Positions 1-10,962 of a stretch of 64,000 bases of DNA are shown one piece after another. Under the pieces are notes generated by a model. It was not told the origin of the DNA and searched no databases. It saw only the letters and a program-made list of their open reading frames with translations. Position 1 is the stretch's first letter, and each line of letters begins with the position of its first letter. Source of the DNA: Onishia taeanensis (GTDB lineage Bacteria > Pseudomonadota > Gammaproteobacteria > Pseudomonadales > Halomonadaceae); contig NZ_JABVXC010000004.1 in NCBI RefSeq assembly GCF_013349955.1, positions 183,036 to 247,035 of the forward strand, read 5' to 3'. A program made the position numbers and the translations under genes.

Positions 1-393
1 GTTGTCGTCCGGCGCAGCGTAGGAGCCGTCTTCACGGTGCACTTCGTTTCCGGTCAGGCCTGGTGTGAAGACACAAGCGAGGTGCATGGTCTTGCTGGCA
101 CGCAGCAGATGATCGTCGTGCTGGTCGAGGATGTAGATGTCGCCTGGCTTGATCGGCCAGATCTTGCCATCGGCCAGAGTCTCGACTTCACCTTCCCCTT
201 CGATGCAGTAAACGGCTTCGAAGTGGTTCTTGTAGTGGATATGGGTCTCGGTGCCTTCGAAAATACGGGTAATGTGGAAGGAGCATTTGCCGCCGTCGTC
301 GGCCAGCGAGAGACGTGTGCTGTCCCAGTTACCGTTTTCGGCCTTCACCAGACGATCTGTCTTACGGGCTTCTTCGAGATTACGAACGATCAT
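1..393 (-). CDS. ectC: L-ectoine synthase EctC (3' end cut by window edge)
   Basis: EctC closes the ring of N-gamma-acetyl-diaminobutyrate to give ectoine, the last step of compatible-solute synthesis in the cytoplasm. The visible 131 codons begin [14 protein letters not shown] and run in frame off the left edge, so only the last few residues should be missing (the family is about 130-137 aa). The cupin-like core is visible: an [19 protein letters not shown] segment around residues 51-69 and a [17 protein letters not shown] segment after it. The ATG at 391-393 gives the family's usual N-terminus. It lies 93 bp after ectB on the same strand, so it is the last gene of ectABC. Identification is firm from similarity to the H. 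elongata protein as remembered. Confidence 0.96.
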   Translation of the reverse strand, partial: MIVRNLEEARKTDRLVKAENGNWDSTRLSLADDGGKCSFHITRIFEGTETHIHYKNHFEAVYCIEGEGEVETLADGKIWPIKPGDIYILDQHDDHLLRASKTMHLACVFTPGLTGNEVHREDGSYAAPDDN

Positions 394-423
394 TGCGAAC
401 TTCCTCTGTTGGAATACTGATCA

Positions 424-446
424 GGAACCCGGTTTTGCCGGGTTCC
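424..446 (-). other. Intercistronic hairpin between ectB and ectC
   Basis: A perfect 9-bp stem (GGAACCCGG/CCGGGTTCC) with a 5-nt loop lies in the ectB-ectC gap. On the minus-strand transcript no U-tract follows, so it is more likely an mRNA-stabilising or partial attenuation structure than a full terminator. The role is inference. Confidence 0.5.
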
Positions 447-486
447 CATGGCGCTGCCATCACGTTATCGGGTGGCCGGCGTCGAC

Positions 487-2459
<1,973 letters not shown>

Positions 2460-2492
2460 AGATATGCTTCGCTATTGGCGAATTTGCGCATA

Positions 2493-2521
2493 AGCATAAC
2501 AAAGGGTTATGACCAGATCAA
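2493..2521 (-). promoter_or_regulatory. Candidate sigma-70 promoter of ectABC
   Basis: On the minus strand TTGATC (2516-2521) and TATGCT (2493-2498) are separated by 17 bp, each matching four of six consensus positions. Transcription would start near 2486, giving a leader of about 27 nt before ectA. The surrounding 2460-2580 is visibly AT-richer than its neighbours. ectA promoters in Halomonas are known to combine vegetative and osmotic-stress elements; I cannot place a second promoter with confidence. Confidence 0.45.
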
Positions 2522-2663
2522 AGGGGCCTTTATTACGATGCGCAAAATCCATAATTTAAGATTATGACCGCGCTGCAAGCCCTGCCTGGCGCGGCCTGCC
2601 AGCATGCAGACATTCAATTCCAGTTTAGCCCAGCTCAATCGCGACAGGTTCAACGTCGGCATA

Positions 2664-2695
2664 CAAAAAGGCCATCCCGCATGCGGAATGGCCTT
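2664..2695 (-). terminator. Rho-independent terminator after gor
   Basis: On the minus strand a stem built on AAGGCCAT/ATGGCCTT continues into the palindrome CCGCATGCGG, with one mismatch, and is followed by TTTTT. It starts 48 bp after the gor stop codon and separates gor from the ectABC promoter. Confidence 0.85.
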
Positions 2696-2743
2696 GAGCA
2701 AGCGCGTTCAGTAAAGGCGCGCGGGTAACATGAGCTTTATTGA

Positions 2744-4105
2744 TCAGGTGCGTGTCACGCTGCGCATGGTGACGAATTCCTCGGCTCCGGTGGGGTGAAT
2801 GCCCACAGTGGCGTCGAAATCGGTCTTGGTCAGGCCTGCACGAACGGCGATGGCGATGCCCTGAATCAGCTCGCCTGCCTCTTCACCCACCATATGGGCA
2901 CCGAGTACCCGGTCGCTCGCATCATCAACGATCAGCTTCATGAGGCAGCGCTCGTCGCTTCCGGACAGGGTATGCTTCATCGGCTTGAAGTCGGCAGCAT
3001 AGACGCGAATCGCCGCATACTTGTCGCGTGCTTCCTCTTCGGAGAGCCCCACGGTGCCGATATTGGGATGACAGAACACCGCCGTTGCGATGCTGGCGTA
3101 ATCCAGAGGCTTGGGCGCGCTGTCGCCGAAATGGTGCTGAACGAGCTGCATGGCTTCTTCCAACGCAACCGGCGTGAGTTCCGGTCCGCTGGTGACGTCG
3201 CCCAGCGCCAGAATGGAAGGCGTCGAGGTTTCGAAGCGCTCATTGATCGCGATCTTGCCGTCGCGATCCAGGGCGATGTCGAGCTTGTCGAGCCCTAAGC
3301 CTTCAAGATGCGGCTTGCGGCCAGTGGCCGACAGCACAGCGTCGACCTCGAGGGTCTCGCCAGTGGTGAGGGTGACCCGGTAGGCGTCGCCGTCGGCATC
3401 GATACGTTCGATATTGGTCTCGAAGTGCAGGTTGACGCCCTTCTTGGCCATTTCATCGCGAGTGAACTCGCGAACCTCATGATCGAAGCCGCGCAGGAAG
3501 AGTTCTCCGCGATAGACCAGATGAGACTCGCTGCCCAGGCCGTTGAAGATGCTGGCGAACTCGACCGCGATATAGCCTCCGCCGAGTACCAGGAAACGCT
3601 CGGGAAAGCGCTCGAGGTCGAAGACCTGGTTGGAGTTGAGGACGTGCTCGTTGCCCGGGAAATCCGGAACCCAAGGCCAGCCGCCGGTGGCGACGAGAAT
3701 CTTCTCGCTGCTGAAGCTCTCGCCATTCACTTCCACGTGGTTGGCGTCGGTCACCGTGGCGCGGCCATTGATCAGGCGCACGTCGGCATTATCGAGTAGC
3801 CGGCCATATATGCCGTTCAGCCGCTTGATCTCCTTGATTTTGTTGTCACGCAGTGTCGCCCAATTGAAGCGCGGCGCTTCCGGCAGCTGCCAGCCGAAGC
3901 CGGCGCTATCGTGAAAGGCTTCCTGGAAATGCGCGGCATAGGAGTAAAGCTTCTTGGGTACGCAGCCCACATTGACACAGGTGCCGCCAAGATAGCGGTC
4001 TTCCGCGATAGCGACACGGGCACCGGCGGCCGCGGCCGTACGTGCGGCGCGCACGCCGCCTGACCCTGCGCCAATGACGAAGAGGTCGTAATCGAACTGG
4101 GACAC
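2744..4105 (-). CDS. gor: Glutathione-disulfide reductase
   Basis: Glutathione reductase is a cytoplasmic FAD- and NADPH-dependent class I disulfide oxidoreductase that regenerates GSH. The 453-aa product shows the N-terminal FAD dinucleotide fold (VIGAGSGGVRAAR, residues 10-22) and the redox-active disulfide GGTCVNVGCVPKK (Cys43 and Cys48). It also has the NADPH-binding fold (LVLGGGYIAVEFA, about residue 170) and the C-terminal HPTGAEEF motif (His437-Glu442) that completes the partner subunit's active site. Length and the CVNVGC/HPT-AEE signatures favour glutathione reductase over lipoamide or mercuric reductase. It is monocistronic with its own terminator and is divergent from the carbonic anhydrase gene across a 148-bp gap. 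Confidence 0.95.
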   Translation of the reverse strand: MSQFDYDLFVIGAGSGGVRAARTAAAAGARVAIAEDRYLGGTCVNVGCVPKKLYSYAAHFQEAFHDSAGFGWQLPEAPRFNWATLRDNKIKEIKRLNGIYGRLLDNADVRLINGRATVTDANHVEVNGESFSSEKILVATGGWPWVPDFPGNEHVLNSNQVFDLERFPERFLVLGGGYIAVEFASIFNGLGSESHLVYRGELFLRGFDHEVREFTRDEMAKKGVNLHFETNIERIDADGDAYRVTLTTGETLEVDAVLSATGRKPHLEGLGLDKLDIALDRDGKIAINERFETSTPSILALGDVTSGPELTPVALEEAMQLVQHHFGDSAPKPLDYASIATAVFCHPNIGTVGLSEEEARDKYAAIRVYAADFKPMKHTLSGSDERCLMKLIVDDASDRVLGAHMVGEEAGELIQGIAIAVRAGLTKTDFDATVGIHPTGAEEFVTMRSVTRT

Positions 4106-4253
4106 GATGTTCTCCTGAATACTGGAACCAAAAAACCGATGCGGGGATGATAACAGTGATGAACAGGTGCCGGGAGGTCTTGCGTTGACCGTCTGGCATC
4201 ACAAGGGTACAAGACGCGCCCAATACAGCGGCCGCACCGAAGAGGGTTCGACG

Positions 4254-4910
4254 ATGATGAATCAGATGAAGACACTACTGGAGCGCAATCGCGATTGGGC
4301 CGAGAGCGTCCAGAAAGAGGACCCTGGTTTCTTTGCGCGGCTCTCCGGCCAGCAGAACCCCGATTACCTGTGGATCGGCTGCTCGGATTCACGCGTGCCG
4401 GCCAACCAGATCGTCGACCTGCCGCCGGGCGAAGTTTTCGTGCACCGCAATGTCGCCAATCTGCTGCATCACAACGACATGAATGCCCTGTCCGTGGTGC
4501 AGTTCGCGGTCGATGTGCTCAAGGTCAAGCACATCATGGTCGTGGGACATTACGGCTGCGGAGGCATCAAGGCCGCCATGACAGGCGGGGAATGCGGCAT
4601 CGTCGACTATTGGCTGCACAGCGTGCGCGAGCTCTACAGCCGCCACCGTAAAACTCTCGAGACGCTTCCCCTCGCAGAGCAGGTTGATCGCATGTGCGAG
4701 CTCAACGTCAAGGCGCAGGTCGACAACCTCTGTCGCACCAAGATTATTCAACGGGCCTGGCAACGTGGCCAGCCACTGGCCGTGCACGGCTGGGTCTATG
4801 GCTTGAATGATGGTCGCGTCACCGACCTCGAGTGCACCGTCGAAGGCCTCGATCAGGTGCCGCAGCTGTATCGCGTCGACCGCCTGGTACCTGCCGACCA
4901 GACGGATTGA
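4254..4910 (+). CDS. can: Beta-class carbonic anhydrase
   Basis: This zinc enzyme interconverts CO2 and bicarbonate, supplying bicarbonate to carboxylases. The 218-aa product is about the size of E. coli Can (220 aa). The beta-class zinc ligands are visible: C-S-D-S-R gives Cys43 with the Asp45-Arg47 dyad, and GHYGCGG gives His99 and Cys102. The open frame extends upstream, but the ATG at 4254 is chosen because an AGAGGG Shine-Dalgarno lies at 4241-4246 and the family starts near MNQMKTLLERN; the next ATG at 4257 is nearly as good. It is divergent from gor. No strong terminator is seen in the 175 bp before the transporter operon. Confidence 0.95.
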   Translation: MMNQMKTLLERNRDWAESVQKEDPGFFARLSGQQNPDYLWIGCSDSRVPANQIVDLPPGEVFVHRNVANLLHHNDMNALSVVQFAVDVLKVKHIMVVGHYGCGGIKAAMTGGECGIVDYWLHSVRELYSRHRKTLETLPLAEQVDRMCELNVKAQVDNLCRTKIIQRAWQRGQPLAVHGWVYGLNDGRVTDLECTVEGLDQVPQLYRVDRLVPADQTD

Positions 4911-5085
4911 AGCCCCCGAGTTGCCCTCTCATGCGCTGGCCGATTCAGCTAGTGAATGACGCCTGTCATAATTTCGATTGTCTGGTCCTCAAACGACTGT
5001 CTAAGGTGTTTAGAGCACTCGCTCCCCGCGAGGCTGCATAACAACGGCATGACACCGTCGATAACAACCACAATTGGGGACTTAC

Positions 5086-6660
5086 ATGATCTTTCGCAAA
5101 ACTCTGCTGGCCACCGTGATCGGGGCCACCGCCGTGGGTGCTGCCCTACTGCCTGCCACTGCCAGTGCGGAAAACACCCTGCGCATGGCCTATGACGCCG
5201 ACCCAGTATCGCTGGATATCCACGAGCAGCTCTCCGGCGCCACCCTTCAGCTGTCGCACATGACCTTCGACCCGCTGGTGCGCTGGACCCAGGATCTTGA
5301 GTTCGAGCCGCGCCTTGCCACATCCTGGGAACAGGTCGACGACACCACCATGCGCATGACGCTGCGTGAGGGCGTGACCTTCCACAGCGGCAACCCCTTC
5401 ACCGCAGACGACGTGGTCTTCACCGTCGAGCGGCTGAAAGAGAGCTCTGACTTCAAGGCGATCTTCGCCCCTATCGACAGCGTAACAGCCATCGATGACA
5501 CCACGGTCGAGTTCACCACCTCCAAGCCCTACCCGCTGCTGCTGAACCTGGCGACCTACATCTTCCCGCTGGACAGCCAGTTCTACAGCGGCACGGATGA
5601 GGACGGCGACCCCAAGGACGAAATCGTCAAGAACGGTAACTCCTACGCCTCTCGTCATATCTCAGGGACCGGTCCCTTCGAGGTGACCAACCGCCAGCAG
5701 GGCGTGCGAACCGACTTCGAGCGGTACGACGATTATTGGGACACCGACTCCCCGGGCAACGTCGACAAGGTGGTACTGACGCCGATTGGCGAAAACGCCA
5801 CCCGCGTGGCCGCGCTACTCTCGGGCGACGTCAACTTCATCGCGCCGGTGCCGCCCAACGACCTGGACCGCATCCGCGACGATGAAGACGTCCAGTTGGT
5901 GACCATGTCGGGCACGCGGATCATCACCTTCCAAATGGACCAGAATCGCGTCGAGGCCTTCAAGGACCCGCGCGTGCGTCAGGCCTTTGCCTATGCCATC
6001 AACCAGGAAGGCATCGCCGACCGCCTGATGAAAGGCTTCGCCACTCCGGCAGCTCAGCTTTCACCGGCGGGCTATGCGGGCCATAACGACGAGCTCAGCC
6101 CGCGCTATGACGTGGAGAAGGCCAAGGAACTGATGGCCGAGGCAGGTTATGAGGACGGCTTCAGCATCACCATGATGGCGCCCAACAACCGCTACGTGAA
6201 TGATGCCAAGATCGCCCAGGCCGTGGCTGCCATGCTGGCGCGCATCAACGTGACCGTCGACCTGAAGACACTGCCCAAGGCTCAGTACTGGGGCGAGTTC
6301 GACGACCGCGCCGCGGATATGATGATGATCGGCTGGCACGCCGACACCGAGGACTCCGCTAACTTCTACCAGTATCTCACCGAGTGCCCGGACCCCGACA
6401 CCGGTGCTGGCCAGTACAACGCCGGCAACTACTGCAACCCGGAGATCGATGCCCTGGTCGCCGAAGCCAATGTCGAGGTCGACCTGGAGAAGCGTGCCGA
6501 GATGCTTCAGGCCGTGGAGAAGGCGCTCTACGACGATGCGGCCTTTATCCCGCTGCACTGGCAGGATCTGGCCTGGGCTTCGGCGCAAAACGTCGATATC
6601 GAGCCGGTCGTCAACGTCATGAACTTCCCCTATATCGGGGATCTAGTCATCGAGGAGTAA
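5086..6660 (+). CDS. Periplasmic solute-binding protein of a peptide-type ABC importer (family 5)
   Basis: This family 5 (DppA/OppA-type) substrate-binding protein delivers a ligand, probably a di- or oligopeptide, to the membrane permeases encoded next. The 524-aa precursor begins with a Sec signal peptide and an Ala-Ser-Ala cleavage site near residue 28. Family hallmarks include EPRLATSWE, MRMTLREGVTFHSG with TADDVVF, and DPRVRQAFAYAIN. The ATG at 5086 is chosen because it begins the signal peptide and has GGGGA at 5076-5080. It is the first gene of a five-gene importer. The paired hairpins after its stop suggest it is made in excess over the permeases. The substrate cannot be read from the sequence; a dipeptide is favoured by the prolidase downstream. 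Confidence 0.9.
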   Translation: MIFRKTLLATVIGATAVGAALLPATASAENTLRMAYDADPVSLDIHEQLSGATLQLSHMTFDPLVRWTQDLEFEPRLATSWEQVDDTTMRMTLREGVTFHSGNPFTADDVVFTVERLKESSDFKAIFAPIDSVTAIDDTTVEFTTSKPYPLLLNLATYIFPLDSQFYSGTDEDGDPKDEIVKNGNSYASRHISGTGPFEVTNRQQGVRTDFERYDDYWDTDSPGNVDKVVLTPIGENATRVAALLSGDVNFIAPVPPNDLDRIRDDEDVQLVTMSGTRIITFQMDQNRVEAFKDPRVRQAFAYAINQEGIADRLMKGFATPAAQLSPAGYAGHNDELSPRYDVEKAKELMAEAGYEDGFSITMMAPNNRYVNDAKIAQAVAAMLARINVTVDLKTLPKAQYWGEFDDRAADMMMIGWHADTEDSANFYQYLTECPDPDTGAGQYNAGNYCNPEIDALVAEANVEVDLEKRAEMLQAVEKALYDDAAFIPLHWQDLAWASAQNVDIEPVVNVMNFPYIGDLVIEE

Positions 6661-6674
6661 TCCTCGCCTCCCGT

Positions 6675-6740
6675 GCCGGCCCTTGCGGGCCGGCGTTTGC
6701 CGATTCCGTTGTCATCGCACGGCCACTTGGCCGTGCGATG
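6675..6740 (+). other. Two strong stem-loops between binding-protein and permease genes
   Basis: Two perfect hairpins stand in the 108-bp gap. The first is GCCGGCCC-TTGC-GGGCCGGC (6675-6694). The second has a 13-bp stem, CATCGCACGGCCA/TGGCCGTGCGATG (6713-6740), with a 2-nt loop. Neither has a U-tract. Such structures after binding-protein genes are known to protect the upstream mRNA and reduce read-through; that role here is inference. Confidence 0.75.
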
Positions 6741-6768
6741 GGGACCGCCTGCCTACAGGACGCAATCC

Positions 6769-7815
6769 ATGATTGCCTTTCTGATCAAGCGACTGTTCCA
6801 CGCTTTCCTGGTGATGTTTGTCATCAGCGTGATCAGCTTCGCCATCCAGGACAACCTGGGCGACCCGATCCAGCAGATGGTTGGCCAGTCCGTGCCCGAA
6901 AGCGAGCGCGCGGAGCTGCGTGAAGAGCTGGGGCTAAACGACCCCTTCTTCGTCCAGTACCTGCGTTTCGCCAAGAACGCCGCCCAATTCGACTTCGGCT
7001 ATTCATACATCTTCAATGAGCCGACCACTCAGGTGATCATGCGCCACCTCCCCGCCACCCTGGAGCTGGTAGCGGCGACCACTTTCCTGATCGTGCTGCT
7101 GTCAGTGCCGATCGGCGTGTACAGCGCCATCAAGCCCCGAGCCTGGCTATCGCGGGCCTTCATGGGTGTGTCGATCGTCGGTATCTCGATCCCGGTGTTC
7201 CTGACCGCCATCGTGCTGATTCAGCTGTTTGCCATTGGCGTCGACTTCACGCCCTTCCCTGCCGATACGGCCTGGGGCGCCTGGCTCAATGATCTGCTGT
7301 CGACCGACGGGGGCATGCCCGCCTATGGCCGCGGCAACCCGGTGCATGTGTTCGGCACTTGGGACACCAACTTCAGCTCCCTGGAAGGCCTCACCTACCT
7401 GGTGCTGCCCGCCATCTCGCTGGCTTCGATCATGCTGCCCCTGTTCATTCGCCTGATTCGGGCCGAGATGCTCGAAGTACTGCAGTCGGAATACGTGAAG
7501 TTCGCCCGTGCCAAAGGCATCTCGCTGCGCCGCATCTACTTCGTGCATGCGCTCAAGAACACCATGCTGCCGGTCATCACAGTGGGCGGGGTGCAGATAG
7601 GTACCCTGGTCGCCTACACCATCCTCACCGAAACGGTCTTTCAGTGGCCGGGCATGGGACTGATGTTCCTCGACGCCATCGAGCGCTCGGATATTCCGCT
7701 GATCGTTACCTATCTGATGATCGTCGGTCTGATCTTCGTGATCACCAACACCCTGGTCGACCTGATCTACGGCCTGGTCAACCCCACCGTCAAGCTCACC
7801 GGCAAGCCCGCCTGA
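6769..7815 (+). CDS. ABC importer permease (DppB/OppB-type)
   Basis: This is the first inner-membrane permease of the peptide-type importer. The 348-aa product begins MIAFLIKRLFHAFLV, the usual DppB start with a transmembrane helix at the very N-terminus. It has about six hydrophobic segments, and the EAA loop that contacts the ATPases is visible near residues 240-265 (RAEMLEVLQSEYVKFARAKG). An insert of about 50 residues (positions 160-210, DFTPFPADTAWG and onward) lies in a periplasmic loop. The ATG at 6769 follows ACAGGA and sits after the paired hairpins. Its partner permease begins 27 bp downstream. Confidence 0.92.
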   Translation: MIAFLIKRLFHAFLVMFVISVISFAIQDNLGDPIQQMVGQSVPESERAELREELGLNDPFFVQYLRFAKNAAQFDFGYSYIFNEPTTQVIMRHLPATLELVAATTFLIVLLSVPIGVYSAIKPRAWLSRAFMGVSIVGISIPVFLTAIVLIQLFAIGVDFTPFPADTAWGAWLNDLLSTDGGMPAYGRGNPVHVFGTWDTNFSSLEGLTYLVLPAISLASIMLPLFIRLIRAEMLEVLQSEYVKFARAKGISLRRIYFVHALKNTMLPVITVGGVQIGTLVAYTILTETVFQWPGMGLMFLDAIERSDIPLIVTYLMIVGLIFVITNTLVDLIYGLVNPTVKLTGKPA

Positions 7816-7841
7816 GCCCTGCTGCCATGAGAGAGAACGCC

Positions 7842-8777
7842 ATGAGTGACACAATCGTTCCCGGCAGGTGGGCACGCTTCCGCGATTCCTACCTGCTCTA
7901 TAGCTTCAAGCGCGACCTGGTGGCCCAAGTGAGCCTGGTGCTCTTTGCCATGCTGATCTTCGCCGCCGTATTCGCCCCCTGGCTGGCGCCGGCCAACCCT
8001 TATGATCTCGCTCAGATCGATATTATGGCCTCGGAGCTTCCCCCCTTCTGGATCGACGGCGCCGACCCTCAGTACCTGATGGGCACCGATGCCCAGGGGC
8101 GTGATCTGCTGTCGACCATTCTCTATGGTCTGCGCGTCTCGCTGATCATCGGCTTCGGTGCCGTGCTGATGCAGGCCGCCATCGGTGTCAGCTTCGGTCT
8201 GATGGCCGGTTATCTGGGAGGGCGCGTGGATGCTTTCCTGATGCGTCTGGCCGATATCCAGCTGTCCTTCTCGACCCTGATGGTGGCGATCATCGTCGGT
8301 GCCCTGGTCAAGGCGATCTTCGGCGGTGCCACCTTCAGTGAATACGCGGTGCCGTTGCTGGTGCTGATCATCGGCCTGGCCGAGTGGCCGCAGTACGCCC
8401 GTACCGTGCGTGCCTCGGTATTGGCCGAGCGCAGCAAGGAGTACGTCGATGCTGCACGGGTCATGGGATTGAAGAGTCGGCGGATCATGTTTCGCCACAT
8501 CCTGCCCAACACCCTGTCGCCGATCTTCGTCATCTCGACCGTGCAGGTCGCCAACGCCATCATCTCCGAGGCCGCGCTATCTTTCCTCGGGCTCGGCATG
8601 CCGGAGACGCACCCCTCGCTTGGCTCGCTGATCAAGTCGGGCTTCGATTACATTCAGTCGGGTTCCTGGTGGATCACGCTGATCCCCGGTGCGGTGCTGG
8701 TCATTCTCGTGCTGGTCATCAACCTGCTGGGCGACTGGCTGCGCGATGTCCTCAATCCACGTCTCTACAAGGGCTGA
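7842..8777 (+). CDS. ABC importer permease (DppC/OppC-type)
   Basis: This is the second permease of the importer and forms a heterodimer with the preceding gene product. The 311-aa protein has the OppC N-terminal domain (DLVAQVSLVLFAMLIFAAV, about residues 25-43) and a MGTDAQGRDLLSTILYGLR segment typical of the family. The EAA motif is RASVLAERSKEYVDAARVMG near residue 190. The ATG at 7842 is preferred over the in-frame ATG at 7827 because GAGAGAA precedes it at the right distance. It lies between the DppB-type permease and the first ATPase with short gaps, so all five genes are probably one operon. Confidence 0.92.
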   Translation: MSDTIVPGRWARFRDSYLLYSFKRDLVAQVSLVLFAMLIFAAVFAPWLAPANPYDLAQIDIMASELPPFWIDGADPQYLMGTDAQGRDLLSTILYGLRVSLIIGFGAVLMQAAIGVSFGLMAGYLGGRVDAFLMRLADIQLSFSTLMVAIIVGALVKAIFGGATFSEYAVPLLVLIIGLAEWPQYARTVRASVLAERSKEYVDAARVMGLKSRRIMFRHILPNTLSPIFVISTVQVANAIISEAALSFLGLGMPETHPSLGSLIKSGFDYIQSGSWWITLIPGAVLVILVLVINLLGDWLRDVLNPRLYKG

Positions 8778-8787
8778 GGAGTCACCC

Positions 8788-9810
8788 ATGGCACTTCTGG
8801 AAGTGAATAACCTCGACGTTCGTTTCGCCCTGCGCGGCGGCGACGTACGCGCCCTGCGCGACGTCTGTTTCAGCCTCGATCGCGGCGAGCGATTGGGGAT
8901 CGTCGGTGAGTCCGGGGCAGGCAAGTCGGTCGCGGCCTTCAGCTTGTTGAACCTGATCGCCAAACCCGGCTATATCGCTGGCGGTAGCATCACCTTCGAC
9001 GGCGAGGAGCTGTCGGGCATGAAGGATCGCGGCCTGCGACGCATCCGTGGCAACCGCATTTCGATGATCTTTCAGGATCCGATGATGACCCTGAACCCGG
9101 TGCTCTCGATCGGGGAACAGATGGTCGAATGCCTCAAGGCCCATCGCCGCATCTCGACTCGAGAGGCTCGGGCGATTTCCCTGCACAAGCTGAATCAGGT
9201 GCAGATCCCGTCACCGGAGACGCGCCTTGATCAATACCCCCACGAGCTTTCCGGCGGCATGCGTCAACGGGTGATCATCGCCATCGCTCTGCTACTCGAC
9301 CCGGATATCATCATCGCCGACGAGCCAACCACTGCACTGGACGTGACCATCCAGGCAGAGATCATGGATCTGCTGCTGGAGCTGTGCGAGAAGCACAACG
9401 TGGGCCTGGTGCTCATCACCCATGATCTGGGCGTGGTCAGCCAGGTCACCCAGCGCATGCTGGTGATGTATGCCGGCCGAGTGATCGAGCAGGGCCCGAC
9501 CCGCGAAATCATCAACGACCCGCAACATCCCTACACCCAGGGGCTGATCAATGCCTTGCCGCAGATGGCCACCCCTGGGTCACGGCTCAATCAGATTCCC
9601 GGCAGCATGCCTTCGCTATCGAACCTGCCCAGCGGCTGCGCTTTCCATCCGCGCTGTGGCTTCGTCAACGACGCCAACGGAGAGCCCCGCAAGGCCTGTC
9701 TCGACAAGGTTCCGGGGTTTGTCGATTCGGGTAACTGCCGGGTGGCCTGTCACATGGTCGCTGAGCTGGTCAATCAACAACAACGCGACTCGCGGGAGGA
9801 GATCCTATGA
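8788..9810 (+). CDS. ABC importer ATPase (DppD/OppD-type)
   Basis: This is the first of two nucleotide-binding subunits that power the importer from the cytoplasmic face. The 340-aa protein contains Walker A (GESGAGKS, about residues 38-45), the Q-loop ([11 protein letters not shown]), the ABC signature LSGGMRQR and Walker B with catalytic glutamate ([12 protein letters not shown]). The C-terminal oligopeptide-transporter extension ([13 protein letters not shown]) carries the cysteines that, in related family members, hold an iron-sulfur cluster. The ATG at 8788 follows TGAGGAGT. Its last codons overlap the next ATPase by ATGA, which indicates translational coupling. Confidence 0.94.
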   Translation: MALLEVNNLDVRFALRGGDVRALRDVCFSLDRGERLGIVGESGAGKSVAAFSLLNLIAKPGYIAGGSITFDGEELSGMKDRGLRRIRGNRISMIFQDPMMTLNPVLSIGEQMVECLKAHRRISTREARAISLHKLNQVQIPSPETRLDQYPHELSGGMRQRVIIAIALLLDPDIIIADEPTTALDVTIQAEIMDLLLELCEKHNVGLVLITHDLGVVSQVTQRMLVMYAGRVIEQGPTREIINDPQHPYTQGLINALPQMATPGSRLNQIPGSMPSLSNLPSGCAFHPRCGFVNDANGEPRKACLDKVPGFVDSGNCRVACHMVAELVNQQQRDSREEIL

Positions 9811-10886
9811 CCGCCGCCGTGTCACAGCACGATCCCAAGGCGTCTGCGGCCCTCGCTGGCCACCGGGAAAACGATACCGCTGCACCGCTGATGGAGATTC
9901 GCAACCTCTACAAGCGCTTCTCGCTATCTGGCGACTTCCTCGAGCAGCTCAAGTTCAAGGGCGGCAAGCTGGTCCGTGAGCAGGAGCACGTGCATGCCAT
10001 CAACGGCATCGATATCGACATCCGCCGCGGCGAAGCGCTTTGCGTGGTGGGTGAGTCCGGCTGCGGCAAGTCCACGGTGGCGCGCACCGTGATGGGGCTG
10101 CTATCGCCGAGTCAAGGCGAGATCCACTATGACGGACAGCGCGTCGATCACCTGTCCGCCAAGGAACTGCTGCCCTACCGTCGGCGTATGCAGATGATCT
10201 TCCAGAATCCCTACGCCTCGCTCAATCCGCGCATGACCATCCAGCAGACGCTGGAAGAACCGATTCGCCTGCACCACCCTGACTGGTCAAAGGAGCGCGT
10301 GCGTGACCAGGTGCGCGACGTCATGGACTCAGTGGGCATCGACCCTGACTGGGGCTCGCGTTTCGGCCATGAGTTCTCGGGGGGGCAGCGTCAGCGCATC
10401 GCCATCGCCAGAGCCCTGGCCGTGGACCCGGAGTTCATCGTCGCCGACGAGCCGATCTCGGCCCTGGATGTGTCGATTCAGGCCCAGGTGCTGAACCTGA
10501 TGATGGAAGCGCAGCAGAAACGCAATCTGACCTACCTGTTCATCACCCACGATCTCGCCGTGGTCGAACACTTTGGCACACGGGTAGCGGTGATGTATCT
10601 GGGCATGGTGTGTGAAATTGCGCCCACCGGCACCCTCTTTGCGAAACCGCGACATCCTTATACCCAAGCCTTGCTGTCGGCGATTCCGCGACTGGAAGAT
10701 GATCGCCCGCAGCATATTCGACTACAAGGCGAGGTACCGACCCCGGTTAACCTGCCATCAGGGTGTGTCTTCCATGGCCGCTGCCCGCATGCCAATGAGC
10801 GCTGCCGCCAGGAAGTGCCGGCACTGATCGATGTAGAGGATGGAGCCCGGGTTGCCTGCCATGGTGTAGAGGAAGGCCGTCTGTGA
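9807..10886 (+). CDS. ABC importer ATPase (DppF/OppF-type)
   Basis: This is the second nucleotide-binding subunit and pairs with the preceding ATPase. The 359-aa protein has Walker A (GESGCGKST, about residues 82-90), Q-loop IFQNPYASLNPRMT, signature FSGGQRQR, Walker B FIVADEPISALD, the H-loop (FITHDLAVVEH), and the C-terminal LPSGCVFHGRCPH segment. The N-terminal 28 residues before MEIRNLYKRF are extra compared with a minimal OppF and are low in complexity. The start overlaps the dppD-like stop by ATGA. A hairpin follows its stop, and a LysR gene begins 76 bp downstream. Confidence 0.94.
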   Translation: MTAAVSQHDPKASAALAGHRENDTAAPLMEIRNLYKRFSLSGDFLEQLKFKGGKLVREQEHVHAINGIDIDIRRGEALCVVGESGCGKSTVARTVMGLLSPSQGEIHYDGQRVDHLSAKELLPYRRRMQMIFQNPYASLNPRMTIQQTLEEPIRLHHPDWSKERVRDQVRDVMDSVGIDPDWGSRFGHEFSGGQRQRIAIARALAVDPEFIVADEPISALDVSIQAQVLNLMMEAQQKRNLTYLFITHDLAVVEHFGTRVAVMYLGMVCEIAPTGTLFAKPRHPYTQALLSAIPRLEDDRPQHIRLQGEVPTPVNLPSGCVFHGRCPHANERCRQEVPALIDVEDGARVACHGVEEGRL

Positions 10887-10891
10887 GTCAT

Positions 10892-10911
10892 GAGGCGGCT
10901 CCTGCCGCCTC
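10892..10911 (+). terminator. Hairpin after the importer operon
   Basis: A 7-bp GC-rich stem GAGGCGG/CCGCCTC with a 6-nt loop lies 5 bp after the last importer gene and is followed by CGCTTTGCTG, not a clean U-tract. It may reduce read-through into the LysR gene rather than stop it. Confidence 0.4.
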
Positions 10912-10962
10912 GCTTTGCTGCGCGGATAGACACGGTACGGCACCTCAGACGACAGGAATGCT

